NCBI GenBank assembly: GCA_963736325.1
Contig: CAVTOG010000017.1
Coordinates: 558,001-622,000 of the forward strand
Direction of reading: 5' to 3'
DNA from: Actinoallomurus sp963736325
GTDB lineage: Bacteria; Actinomycetota; Actinomycetes; Streptosporangiales; Streptosporangiaceae
Length of the DNA: 64,000 bases
A model generated the notes under the pieces. The model was not told the origin of the DNA and made no database searches. It saw nothing but the letters and a program-made list of their open reading frames with translations. Each line of letters starts with the position of its first letter. Positions within the stretch are counted from its first letter, which is position 1. Made by a program: the position numbers and the translations under genes. Shown piece by piece: positions 1-7,682 of the stretch.

Positions 1-1414
1 CGGCGAACAGCGTGCCGGTCAGGTGCACCGTGCGGCTGCCCGGCACCGACCCGGAGGTGCGGCCGTACGGGGTGCGGGCCCGCGACCGGCGGCCCGGAGC
101 TCCGGCGCCGAGGCCGGGGATGGTGAAGAGCCGTGGCCGGTAGGCGGCGTCGGCCGGGGACGGGCGCGGCGGATCGACGCGGGTCGTCTCACCCCAGTCG
201 CCGCCGGACAGCGCCTGCTCGATGTCGACCAGCGCGCCCTCGTCGGGCTCGGGACGCGAGTCGTCGGGCGCGCCCGAGCCGGGACCACCAGGCCCGGAGT
301 CGGGACCGTCGGGATCGGTGTCCGGGTCGGGATCGTCGCCGGAGTCGTCCGGGCCGGAGGCCGGCGGGGGCGGTGGCGGCGGAGGTTCGGGACCCTCGTT
401 CGGGTCGTAGTCGCCGGTGCCGTTCAGGACGTCGTCGAGCTTGTCCTCGTCGAGGCCGGGCGCGTCGAACGGGTCGCGTCGGCGCCGGTGCGGCAGGGCC
501 AGGCGCGCGGCGACGCGTACGTCGGCCGTCGTGACGGCCGGGCGGTCGTGCCAGGCGGCCAGCGCGATCGAGGCGCGGGCCATCACCAGGTCGGCCCGCA
601 GTCCGTCGACCTCGAACTCCGCGCAGACCGCGGTGATCTGGCGCAGCGCGCCGTCGGACAGGATCACCCTGGACAGCCGGTCGCGTGCCTCGCTGATGCG
701 CCAGGCCAGCTCGGCGTCGGCGCGCGACCAGTCCGCGGCGAACCTCTCCGGGTCGGCCTCGTAGGCGAGCCGCCGCCGTACGACCTCGGCGCGTTCGTCC
801 GGATCGCGGGTCGCGGCCACGCCGACGGTCAGCCCGAACCGGTCGAGCAGCTGCGGGCGCAGCTCGCCCTCCTCGGGGTTCATGGTGCCGACGAGCAGGA
901 ACCTCGACGCGTGCCGCACCGAGACGCCCTCGCGCTCGACGTAGGACCGCCCCATCGCGGCGGCGTCCAGCAGCAGGTCGACGAGGTGGTCGTGGAGGAG
1001 GTTCACCTCGTCGACGTACAGCACGCCCCGGTGTGCGGCGGCGAGCAGGCCCGGCTGGTACGCGCTGACGCCCTCGGTGAGCGCGCGCTCGATGTCGAGC
1101 GAGCCGACGAGGCGGTCCTCGGACGCGCCGACCGGCAGCTCGACGAGGCGCGCCGTGCGTTCGACGTGACCGCCCTCGTGCGGCCCGTCGGGGCAGGCCG
1201 GGTCAGGGGAGTCCGGATCGCAGGAGAAACGGCAGTCCTCGACGACGGACACATCGGGCAGCAGCCCCGACAGTGCGCGGACGATCGTGGACTTCGCCGT
1301 GCCCTTCTCGCCACGTACGAGGACGCCCCCGACCGACGGCGACACGGCGTTGATGAGAAGAGCGAGTTTGAGGTCGTCGAGCCCTGCAACGGCTGAGAAC
1401 GGGTAGGTGATCAC
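1..1414 (-). CDS. Metal (cobalto/magnesium) chelatase AAA+ subunit, ChlI–ChlD fused type, 3' end off the window
   Basis: This is the ATPase subunit that drives metal insertion by a large chelatase such as CobN. I place the start at a GTG (1414), which gives V-I-T-Y-P-F-S-A-V-A-G-L, the usual beginning of ChlI-type proteins; 471 codons are visible before the edge. A Walker A GEKGTAKST lies at about residues 35–43, followed by a short Cys-rich insert (CRFSCDPDSPDPACPDG), a Walker B/sensor stretch (GVLYVDEVNLL, then LLVGTMNPEEG) and LLDRFGL. From about residue 330 comes the Pro/Asp/Gly-rich acidic linker typical of ChlD; the VWA domain would lie beyond the window. A cobalamin riboswitch sits directly upstream. 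That, with cobN present in the window, favours cobaltochelatase over chlorophyll-type magnesium chelatase. The fused layout is known in actinobacteria; metal assignment is inference. Confidence 0.85.
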   Translation of the reverse strand, partial: MITYPFSAVAGLDDLKLALLINAVSPSVGGVLVRGEKGTAKSTIVRALSGLLPDVSVVEDCRFSCDPDSPDPACPDGPHEGGHVERTARLVELPVGASEDRLVGSLDIERALTEGVSAYQPGLLAAAHRGVLYVDEVNLLHDHLVDLLLDAAAMGRSYVEREGVSVRHASRFLLVGTMNPEEGELRPQLLDRFGLTVGVAATRDPDERAEVVRRRLAYEADPERFAADWSRADAELAWRISEARDRLSRVILSDGALRQITAVCAEFEVDGLRADLVMARASIALAAWHDRPAVTTADVRVAARLALPHRRRRDPFDAPGLDEDKLDDVLNGTGDYDPNEGPEPPPPPPPPASGPDDSGDDPDPDTDPDGPDSGPGGPGSGAPDDSRPEPDEGALVDIEQALSGGDWGETTRVDPPRPSPADAAYRPRLFTIPGLGAGAPGRRSRARTPYGRTSGSVPGSRTVHLTGTLFA

Positions 1415-1439
1415 CCGGCGGTCGTCCTTTCCTCGGGTT

Positions 1440-1605
1440 TGCGCGCCCGTAGGTGGCCTGACGTCGGCAGCCGGAGTCTCCTGGCTCCCGGATCGGCGCC
1501 CGCCTCGGCCTTCCGGCTCTCGCCGTGGCTTTGATCGAGACGAACTCCCCGGTCACAGTTGCGCGACAGCCTCGGATTCTCACCGAGTTCCTCCGCGTAC
1601 TGCCG
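1440..1605 (-). promoter_or_regulatory. Cobalamin riboswitch upstream of the chelatase ATPase gene
   Basis: Read on the minus strand, the region contains the conserved core blocks in order: GGAACTCGGTGAGAATCCGA, then GGCTGTCGCGCAACTGTGAC, then a B12 box of the GCCAGGAGACTCCGGCTGCC type. The element ends about 25 bases before the GTG start, so it can control translation by masking the ribosome site (AGGAAAGGA) or act by attenuation. The family represses cobalamin synthesis genes when adenosylcobalamin is plentiful. It also fills the 307-base gap between the chelatase gene and the LLM gene; the promoter of the LLM gene must lie in the same gap. Confidence 0.93.
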
Positions 1606-1721
1606 AGCACAGCATGACACACGGCCCGGCCGCTCGACATCGCAGGCGCGGCGATAAACGCTTACCACGCATGCGGCCCATCCCGCCGCGAACCCGATCG
1701 AATGACTTCTGGAGGCGCCAC

Positions 1722-2741
1722 GTGAGACTGGGCATCAACGTCGGCTACTGGCAGCGCGACCCCGAGGACGCCACCGAGACCGTACTGGCCGCCGAACGGC
1801 TGGGCTATGACTCCGTCTTCACCGCGGAGGCGTACGGCTCGGACGCCTTCACGACGCTGACCTGGTACGGCGCGCGCACCTCACGGATCAAACTGGGCAC
1901 GGCCGTGGCGCAGATGTCGGCGCGTGCCCCGGCGGCGACCGCGATGCACGCGCTCACCCTCGACGCCCTGTCCGGCGGGCGGCTCCTGCTCGGGCTCGGC
2001 GCGTCCGGGCCGCAGGTCGTGGAGGGCTGGTACGGCATGCCGTTCGCCAAGCCGCTGGCCCGCACCCGCGAGTACGTGCGGATCATGCGCGACGTCTGGC
2101 GGCGCGAGACGCCGGTGACCGGCGACGGCCCGCACTACCCGCTTCCGCTGCCCGCGGACCGGCCGGGCGTCACGGGCCTCGGCAAGCCGCTCAAGTCGAT
2201 CGCCCATCCGGTGCGCCCCGACATCCCGGTCTACATCGGCGCCGAGGGGCCGAAGAACGTCGCGCTGTCGGCCGAGATCGCGCAGGGCTGGCTGCCGCTG
2301 TTCGTGGACCCTCAGCAGATCGAGCCCGTGTTCGGCGAGTCGCTGAAGGGACGCCCGGACGGCTTCGACATCGCCGCGACGGTCACCACGATCGTGACCG
2401 ACGACGTGCCGGCCGCCCTGGAGTTCGCCAAGATCCCGCTGGCGTTCTACATCGGCGGGATGGGGTCCAAGGGCCGCAACTTCCACCTCGACATGATCGG
2501 GCGGCTCGGGTACGCGGAGGAGGCGTCGCGCGTCCAGGAGCTGTTCATGGAGGGCCGCCGCGCCGAGGCGATCAAGGCGGTGCCGGACGAGCTGGCCGAC
2601 TCGATCTCGCTCCTCGGGCCGCTCGGCCGGATCCGCGAGCGCCTCGACCTGTGGCGGAACTCCCCCGTGACCACCCTCCTCATCGCCGGCGTCAAGGACG
2701 AGCCGACCCTGAGAGCCATCCGCGACCTCGTACAGGCTTAG
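1722..2741 (+). CDS. LLM-class F420-dependent oxidoreductase
   Basis: This is a 339-residue luciferase-like (TIM-barrel) oxidoreductase that probably uses reduced F420 or FMN; the substrate is unknown. The start is the GTG at 1722, preceded by GGAGGCG at a good distance and giving VRLGINVGYWQ; a longer open frame upstream runs through the riboswitch region and is not coding. Family marks include AAERLGYDSVFTAEAYGSDA near residue 27, IKLGTAVAQMSARAP (about 55), LDALSGGRLLLGLGASGPQV (about 80) and PVYIGAEGPKN in the second half. It is transcribed away from the chelatase gene and ends in the long inverted repeat at 2739–2812. Confidence 0.88.
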   Translation: MRLGINVGYWQRDPEDATETVLAAERLGYDSVFTAEAYGSDAFTTLTWYGARTSRIKLGTAVAQMSARAPAATAMHALTLDALSGGRLLLGLGASGPQVVEGWYGMPFAKPLARTREYVRIMRDVWRRETPVTGDGPHYPLPLPADRPGVTGLGKPLKSIAHPVRPDIPVYIGAEGPKNVALSAEIAQGWLPLFVDPQQIEPVFGESLKGRPDGFDIAATVTTIVTDDVPAALEFAKIPLAFYIGGMGSKGRNFHLDMIGRLGYAEEASRVQELFMEGRRAEAIKAVPDELADSISLLGPLGRIRERLDLWRNSPVTTLLIAGVKDEPTLRAIRDLVQA

Positions 2742-2812
2742 GGCGTGCCTGACGAATCACGTCCGCAGCGAGCGCCGCGCAGCCGGACAGCGGATTCGTC
2801 AGGCACGCCCTA
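2739..2812. terminator. Long perfect inverted repeat between convergent genes (bidirectional terminator or MITE-like)
   Basis: The arms TAGGGCGTGCCTGACGAATC (2739–2758) and its exact reverse complement (2793–2812) are 20 bases each and enclose a 34-base centre that itself has GTCCG/CGGAC arms. The TAG stop of the LLM gene forms the outer end of the left arm, and the minus-strand small ORF uses the TAG of the right arm. There is no T-tract. The long perfect arms are more than a usual Rho-independent terminator needs, so a miniature inverted-repeat element is a fair alternative. Confidence 0.6.
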
Positions 2813-2971
2813 GGACCAGGCTCGGGAGAGCATCCATTCGCCGGTGGCCTCGTCGTGGCGGAGCTCCACTGGGTCGCCGTAGGCCCGGCTCACGAGAACA
2901 CCACGGGTCGCCGCCTTCTCGATCACGCGCTGGGACGCCCGGGGGAAGGCAGGCGAGTTTCTCGAACACAT
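2810..2971 (-). CDS. Small hypothetical protein, 53 aa (tentative)
   Basis: This is a short open frame downstream of, and on the same strand as, the 91-residue gene at 3001–3276. The C-terminal half reads like a real small protein, with VIEKAATRGVLVSRAYGDPV followed by a GEWMLSRAW end. The ATG at 2971 has no evident ribosome site; an internal GTG (in QRVIEK) would give about 33 residues. The stop codon lies in the right arm of the inverted repeat at 2739–2812. I do not recognise the family. The link to the neighbouring XRE/DUF397 module is only positional. Confidence 0.35.
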   Translation of the reverse strand: MCSRNSPAFPRASQRVIEKAATRGVLVSRAYGDPVELRHDEATGEWMLSRAWS

Positions 2972-3000
2972 GTTCGCAGAAGAGTGCCGGGAAGGCCAGA

Positions 3001-3276
3001 TCAGGCCGTGAGGGAGGCGGCGATCAGATCCGCCGCCCCCGAGGGGTCGGAGGTGTCGGCGACGCCGCCGTCGCCCCACAGGTAGGACCAGACGTTCCGC
3101 GAGGACGGGATGACGACGACCATGGTGGCGCGGCCACGACGGGGCTCTACGATGCGGAGGACACTGCCACCGGGCCCGACCAGGCGGCACGCCAGGCCGC
3201 GCGCGCCCGCCTCATAGGCGAGTGCGGCCAGATAGTGCCGTCGCGCTCCGTTGATCGAATCACTGGAACCGACCAT
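3001..3276 (-). CDS. Conserved-looking hypothetical protein, 91 aa
   Basis: I start this at the ATG 3276 (MVGSSDSINGARRHYLAA), preceded by an AAAGGGG ribosome site; upstream in-frame sequence is not protein-like. The body is compact and mixed alpha/beta, with ARRHYLAALAYEAGARGLAC at about residues 11–30, then strands LRIVEPRR and TMVVVIP, a WSYLWG motif and a C-terminal helix AADLIAASL. There is no signal peptide or membrane segment. It is divergent from the XRE regulator at 3613. Small soluble proteins of this style often sit beside actinobacterial XRE–DUF397 pairs, which suggests, but does not show, a shared regulatory module. Confidence 0.62.
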   Translation of the reverse strand: MVGSSDSINGARRHYLAALAYEAGARGLACRLVGPGGSVLRIVEPRRGRATMVVVIPSSRNVWSYLWGDGGVADTSDPSGAADLIAASLTA

Positions 3277-3612
3277 CGGGCACCGCCCCTTTCGGGGGTT
3301 CACCAAACGGTGCAAAAGGGTGGGCCACATAGCATTCAGTCGATAGGGTGCCATCCCGTGGCAACGGGCGCTCGACTGACGACAGTGAGTGACCCCAACT
3401 GTCAGGATGACCCCATCAAATGACGTGCGCAAGTTATTTCGGACAAAAAGTTCAAACACTGCCACCTGCTCCGATATACACTTCGACGGCGAACGGGGCA
3501 CTTGCACGAGCCTTTCGCCATATTTCGCCGTCCGTCATCGTCTCGGTCATCCCCCCGGGTCTCCGCTTCCTCTCCTGCTCCCCCGTCCAGGACGATCGCC
3601 TTGGAGGTGCCG
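3277..3612. other. Intergenic region between divergent genes (336 bases)
   Basis: No gene was found here. It must hold the promoters for the minus-strand 91-residue gene and the plus-strand XRE gene. The best plus-strand candidate is TTCAAA (3451–3456) with TATACA (3475–3480), spaced 18 bases, at moderate-to-low support. The middle is clearly less GC-rich than the flanking genes, as expected of a promoter region. No clear long palindrome was found. Confidence 0.5.
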
Positions 3613-4497
3613 ATGTCCGATTCGCACAGTCCCACCGTTCGACGACGGCGCCTGGGCATGGAGCTGCGCAGGCTCCGTGAAGCCTCCGCCCTCATGATCG
3701 AGGACGTCGCGAGGCACCTCGAGTGCTCGATGTCGCGGGTCAGCCGCATCGAGACCGGCAAGTCCGTGGCGCGCATCCGCGACGTCCGCGACATGCTCGA
3801 CCTGTACAAGGTCTCCGACGAGGTCCAGCGTGAGCAGTTGCTCACGCTCGCCAAGGAGGCCCAGCAACGCGGCTGGTGGACCGAGTACGAGGCCGTGCTG
3901 TCGGCCGGCCTGGACACCTACGTCGGCCTGGAGGCGTCCGCTGCCTCGATCCGGTCCTTCCAGACCCACCTGGTGCCCGGCCTCCTGCAGACCGAGGAGT
4001 ACAGCCGCGCGCTGATCCGGGTCGCGCGGCCGGGTGAGAGCCCCGGCAACATCGACCGGATGATCTCCCTGCGCAAGCGCCGTCAGGCGATGCTGGCCGA
4101 ATCCGACTATCTGGAGATCTGGGCCGTCCTCGACGAGGCGGTGCTCCGGCGGCCGATCGGCGGGGTCTCGGTCATGCGGGCCCAGCTCGAACGCCTGCTG
4201 GAGGCCGGCGAGCTGCCGAGCGTCACGATCCAGGTGCTGCCGTTCTCACGTGGCGTGCACGCCGGGATCGACGGCGCGTTCACGATCATCGGCTTCCCCG
4301 ATCCGACCGACCTGGACGTCGTCTACATCGACTGCCCCGCAGGCAACATCTTCCTCGAGAAACCGCGGGACGTCCGGCGGCACACGACCTGGTTCGACCA
4401 TCTGCGCGCCGCCGCACTCCCGCCGGACGAGTCGACCGAGTTCATCTCCGCGGCGGCCGACGAGTTCAAGAGTGCGTCCCCGTACCCGCGGGGATGA
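3613..4497 (+). CDS. XRE-family regulator with DUF5753-type C-terminal domain
   Basis: This is a 294-residue regulator. The ATG at 3613 follows GGAGGTGCCG. An N-terminal helix-turn-helix lies at about residues 12–65 (LGMELRRLREASALMIEDVA, then ECSMSRVSRIETGK). The rest is the ligand-sensing or scaffold domain typical of WhiJ/BldB-associated regulators, with WWTEYE, YVGLEASAASIRSFQTHLVP, GLLQTEEYSRAL, an LRRPIGG motif, and VQVLPFSRGVH-like and FTIIGFPDP segments. It is followed 29 bases later by a DUF397 gene. In Streptomyces such XRE/DUF397 pairs tune development and antibiotic production and can work as toxin–antitoxin-like units; the role here is inference. Confidence 0.92.
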   Translation: MSDSHSPTVRRRRLGMELRRLREASALMIEDVARHLECSMSRVSRIETGKSVARIRDVRDMLDLYKVSDEVQREQLLTLAKEAQQRGWWTEYEAVLSAGLDTYVGLEASAASIRSFQTHLVPGLLQTEEYSRALIRVARPGESPGNIDRMISLRKRRQAMLAESDYLEIWAVLDEAVLRRPIGGVSVMRAQLERLLEAGELPSVTIQVLPFSRGVHAGIDGAFTIIGFPDPTDLDVVYIDCPAGNIFLEKPRDVRRHTTWFDHLRAAALPPDESTEFISAAADEFKSASPYPRG

Positions 4498-4526
4498 TCC
4501 ATTTCCACCCACTGAGGAGGCACCGC

Positions 4527-4637
4527 ATGAGTGGTCACCCCGAGCAGAAGAGTTCCGGCTGGCTCAAGAGCAGTCACAGCTCGCAGGGCGCCGACTGTGT
4601 CGAGGTCATGGCGATAAACGACGACGATCAGCATTGA
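4527..4637 (+). CDS. DUF397-type small protein, short form (36 aa)
   Basis: The ATG at 4527 follows GAGGAGGCACCGC, a strong ribosome site 29 bases after the XRE gene, so the two form one operon. The 36-residue product contains the DUF397 core SGWLKSSHSSQGADCVEV, then ends with acidic residues DDDQH. DUF397 proteins are usually about 60–75 residues, with a second half of the VRDSKxPxGPxL...W type; that half is absent here, so this is either a natural short form or a truncated one. A strong terminator follows at once. Such proteins bind or oppose the partner XRE regulator. Confidence 0.82.
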   Translation: MSGHPEQKSSGWLKSSHSSQGADCVEVMAINDDDQH

Positions 4638-4653
4638 CGACCGTGTCCATGAG

Positions 4654-4687
4654 ACCGGCCGCGGGATCCGATCCCGCGGCCGGTTTT
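4654..4687 (+). terminator. Rho-independent terminator of the XRE–DUF397 operon
   Basis: A perfect 14-base stem (ACCGGCCGCGGGAT with its reverse complement), a 3-base loop and a TTTT run lie 16 bases after the DUF397 stop. This fixes the operon end and supports the short reading of the DUF397 gene as the transcribed form. Confidence 0.88.
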
Positions 4688-4737
4688 CGCGTCCGGGCCC
4701 GTTACGGTCGAGCTTCACGACGATCGAAGGAGAGCGA

Positions 4738-5772
4738 ATGCTGCCCTGGTCTGCCGGGCTCGCCGGACGCATGGAAGAACACCACGTCACGAGCGAGCTG
4801 CTGCGCGGAAACCCGCTCGGCGACCCCCACGAGCGCCCGCTGTGGGTGTACGTCCCGCCGGGGTACGAGGACGAGCCCGGACGCCGCTACCCGGTGGTGT
4901 ACGTCATCCAGGGTTACACCGGCCACCTCGGCATGTGGACCAACCGGTCGCCGTGGCGGCAGCCCTACCCCGAGCTGGCCGACCAGGTCTTCGCGGGCGG
5001 CGACACGCCACCGGTGATCGTCGCGTACGTGGACGCGTGGACGTCCCTGGGCGGCAGCCAGTTCCTCGACTCGCCCGGCACCGGCCGCTACCACTCGTAC
5101 CTGTGCGACGAGATCGTGCCCTTCGTCGACGCGAACTACCGGACCCTGCCCGAGAGCCGTCACCGGGCGATCAGCGGGAAGTCCAGCGGCGGCTACGGCG
5201 CGATGATCACCCCGATGCTGCGGCCCGACGTCTTCGGCGCGCTGGCCACCCACGCCGGCGACGCGCTCTTCGACGTCTGCTACCGCCCGGAGTTCCCCAA
5301 GTTGGCGCGGATGCTGCACAACGCCTACGACGGCTCGTACCCGAAGTTCCTCGACGACTTCGGCAGCCACCCCGCGGGCAGCAAGGAGACCGACTTCCCG
5401 CTCATCGAGATGTACGGCTACGCCGCCGCGTACTCCGCCGACGACGACGGCACCGTGCGGATGCCCTTCGACGACACCGGCGCCGTCGTCCCGGAGGTCT
5501 GGGAGCGGTGGCTGTCACGCGATCCGGTGCTGATGGCGGCGAAGCCGGAGTACGCCGAGGCGCTGCGGTCGCTCGACGCGATCTGGATCGACGCGGGCGG
5601 CCGCGACGAGTTCTACCTCGACCTCGGCGCGGTCGCCTTCCGGCGCGCGGTCGAGGCCGCGGGAGTACGCGACGACGTGGTCCACTTCGAACTGTTCGAC
5701 GGGGGCCACGGCGCCATCGAGTACCGCTACCCGCTGGCCCTCGCCTGGCTCGCCGAGCGCCTGACGCCTTAG
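4738..5772 (+). CDS. Esterase-D/enterochelin-esterase-like alpha/beta hydrolase
   Basis: This is a 344-residue esterase of the Fes/esterase-D superfamily. The ATG at 4738 has GAAGGAGAGCGA before it. Early strands read LWVYVPPGYE and YPVVYVIQGY. The nucleophile elbow is GKSSGGYGAM with Ser at about 150, an acid residue is likely in WIDAGGRDEFY, and the catalytic His is in GGHGAIEYRY near the end. There is no signal peptide, so it is probably cytosolic. The true ester substrate (siderophore, acyl sugar or other) cannot be told; it stands alone between two terminators. Confidence 0.85.
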   Translation: MLPWSAGLAGRMEEHHVTSELLRGNPLGDPHERPLWVYVPPGYEDEPGRRYPVVYVIQGYTGHLGMWTNRSPWRQPYPELADQVFAGGDTPPVIVAYVDAWTSLGGSQFLDSPGTGRYHSYLCDEIVPFVDANYRTLPESRHRAISGKSSGGYGAMITPMLRPDVFGALATHAGDALFDVCYRPEFPKLARMLHNAYDGSYPKFLDDFGSHPAGSKETDFPLIEMYGYAAAYSADDDGTVRMPFDDTGAVVPEVWERWLSRDPVLMAAKPEYAEALRSLDAIWIDAGGRDEFYLDLGAVAFRRAVEAAGVRDDVVHFELFDGGHGAIEYRYPLALAWLAERLTP

Positions 5773-5789
5773 GGCGCGTCTCGTGGGAT

Positions 5790-5821
5790 CGCCGTCCGTC
5801 GCCGTCGAGGGACGGACGGCG
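5790..5821. terminator. Terminator hairpin between convergent genes
   Basis: The arms CGCCGTCCGTC (5790–5800) and GACGGACGGCG (5811–5821) form an 11-base stem with a 10-base loop, between the stop of the esterase gene (5772) and the stop of the minus-strand DHFR-like gene (5825). It can serve both directions. There is no clear T-run on either side. Confidence 0.6.
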
Positions 5822-5824
5822 CGG

Positions 5825-6370
5825 TCAAGCACGCCGGTATCGCAGGTCCACGGCCTGCGCGGGGTGGCCGTCGTGAATACGGGCCCACCGGACCGGCTCG
5901 ATGCCGGGGCGGTCGAACAGCCGCACTCCGGAGCCGAGCATGACCGGAGCCAAATGCACGCGGAACTCGTCGATCAGGTCGCGCTCGACGCACTGACGGG
6001 CGATGTCCTGGCCGTGGATCTCCAGGTCCTTGCCCTCCGCCGCGGCCAGCCCGAGCTCGACCGCCTCGGCCACGTCACAGTCGAGGAACGTCACACCGGG
6101 ATCCGGGATCGCGTCCTCGGGATGATGCGTCAGCACGAACACCGGGCCCTTCCACGCCCCGCCGTACGGCTGCTCGCTCGCCCGGCCGGGATGCCTCCCG
6201 GCGACCGCGTCGTACCCGCGACGGCCGCCCAGGACGGCGCCCAGGCCGGCGATCGACTCCTTGTGGACGTCCGGGTCGGCCTTCAGCCCGGACATCCAGC
6301 CCATCGAGTGGTCGGGGCCGGCCGCGAAGCCGTCCAGCGACATCGTCAAATGCCACAGCACCTTGCCCAT
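5825..6370 (-). CDS. Dihydrofolate reductase family protein (RibD C-terminal domain type)
   Basis: This is a 181-residue NADPH-binding reductase of the YyaP/RibD-C group, with the substrate unknown. I start it at ATG 6370 (MGKVLWHLTMSLDGFAAG) because GGAGAGTCCG lies directly before it; an ATG four codons earlier overlaps that ribosome site. Family marks are the N-terminal strand with SLDGFAAGPD, GAVLGGRRGYDAV, PVFVLTHHP, the KDLEIHGQDIARQ glycine-poor cofactor segment, and IDEFRVHLAPVMLGSGVRLF near the C-terminus. It is monocistronic and convergent with the esterase gene. Confidence 0.88.
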   Translation of the reverse strand: MGKVLWHLTMSLDGFAAGPDHSMGWMSGLKADPDVHKESIAGLGAVLGGRRGYDAVAGRHPGRASEQPYGGAWKGPVFVLTHHPEDAIPDPGVTFLDCDVAEAVELGLAAAEGKDLEIHGQDIARQCVERDLIDEFRVHLAPVMLGSGVRLFDRPGIEPVRWARIHDGHPAQAVDLRYRRA

Positions 6371-6482
6371 CGGACTCTCCATTCGTCGCGGTCTGCCGGT
6401 TGTGACCGCCTGGCGCGCCGGAACTCATCGGCGGGCCGGGAAGTCGGATGCGGATCCGGCGTCCGGTTGACAGGCTGGGATC

Positions 6483-7682
6483 ATGAACCACCGGCCTGAC
6501 CCCTCCTCCGGCACGACGGACTGGATCACCACGCCCGTCACCGCGGACCTCCTGCGCGGCGCGCTCGACCTGGAGCACACCGAGAACGGCGTGCTGCCGC
6601 ACCGGCTGCCGGCCCGCGCCCGCGCCCAGTGCGCCGACGGGCAGCTGGCCATGGCGGAGGCCCAGCCCTCCGGCGTACGCCTGGTGTTCCGTACCCGGGC
6701 GACCGCCATCGAGCTGGACGCGCTCCGCACCAAGATGGCCTACCAGGGCGCGCCACCCCGCCCGGACGGCGTCTACGACCTGCTCGTCGACGGCCGCCTG
6801 GCCGGGCGGGCCGGGGTGCCCGGCGGCAACGTCCTGATGATGGACATGGCCACCGGAGCCGCCGAGACCCGGCCCGGCCCGGTCGGCACCGTACGGTTCA
6901 CCGGTCTGCCCGGCCGTGCGAAGGACGTCGAGATCTGGCTGCCGTACAACGAGATCACCCGGCTCGTCGCCCTGCGCACCGACGCACCTGTGGAGGCCGT
7001 GCCGGCCGGAGACCGCAGGGTGTGGCTGCACCACGGGAGTTCGATCAGTCACGGCTCGGGCGCCGAGAGCCCCTCCACGACCTGGCCGGCGCTGGCCGCC
7101 TCCCTCGGCGACGTGGATCCGGTCAACCTCGGCCTGAGCGGCAGCGCCCTGCTCGACGCGTTCACCGCTCGCACCATGCGCGACACGCCCGCCGACCTGA
7201 TCAGCGTCAAGATCGGGATCAACCTGGTCAACGCCGACCTGATGCGCCTGCGCGCCTTCACCTCGGCGGTGCACGGCTTCCTCGACACAATCCGCGACGG
7301 GCACCCCACCGCACCGCTCCTGGTCGTCTCCCCCATCCACTGCCCCATCCACGAGGACACTCCCGGCCCCAGCGCCCCGGACTTCAGCGACCTCGAGAAC
7401 GGAAACCTGCGTTTCCGCGCGGCAGGCGACCCCGCGGAGCGAGCCGCCGGAAAACTGACCCTCAACGTCATCCGTACGGAACTGGCCCGCATCACGGCAC
7501 AGCGGGCGGCCGACGACCCGAACCTGCACTACCTCGACGGCCGCGACCTCTACGGCGAGGCGGACTTCGCCGAGCTCCCCCTGCCCGACCAGCTCCACCC
7601 GGACGCCGCCACGCACCGCCGCCTCGGCGAACGTTTCGCCAAGCTGGCCTTCGGCCCCGGCGGACCGTTCGCCGCGGCCTAG
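6483..7682 (+). CDS. SGNH/GDSL-family esterase with N-terminal beta-sandwich domain
   Basis: This is a 399-residue hydrolase. The N-terminal ~170 residues are strand-rich and lack a signal peptide (GVRLVFRTRATAIELDA, YDLLVDGRLAGRA, KDVEIWLPYNEITRLV), like the jelly-roll domain before SGNH domains in carbohydrate esterases. The SGNH part then begins with WLHHGSSISHGSG (block I serine), followed by VNLGLSGSAL (block II) and ISVKIGINLVN (block III Asn), and the Asp–His pair is in PLPDQLHPDAATH near the end. It probably removes acyl groups from sugars, and its stop overlaps the manA stop by four bases, next to a glycoside operon. The carbohydrate link is inference. Confidence 0.85.
   Translation: MNHRPDPSSGTTDWITTPVTADLLRGALDLEHTENGVLPHRLPARARAQCADGQLAMAEAQPSGVRLVFRTRATAIELDALRTKMAYQGAPPRPDGVYDLLVDGRLAGRAGVPGGNVLMMDMATGAAETRPGPVGTVRFTGLPGRAKDVEIWLPYNEITRLVALRTDAPVEAVPAGDRRVWLHHGSSISHGSGAESPSTTWPALAASLGDVDPVNLGLSGSALLDAFTARTMRDTPADLISVKIGINLVNADLMRLRAFTSAVHGFLDTIRDGHPTAPLLVVSPIHCPIHEDTPGPSAPDFSDLENGNLRFRAAGDPAERAAGKLTLNVIRTELARITAQRAADDPNLHYLDGRDLYGEADFAELPLPDQLHPDAATHRRLGERFAKLAFGPGGPFAAA

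Noticed and set aside
23..1396. A plus-strand open frame of 457 codons at the left edge
   Set aside because: It is the shadow of the chelatase ATPase gene, which has Walker A, Walker B and ChlD linker on the minus strand.
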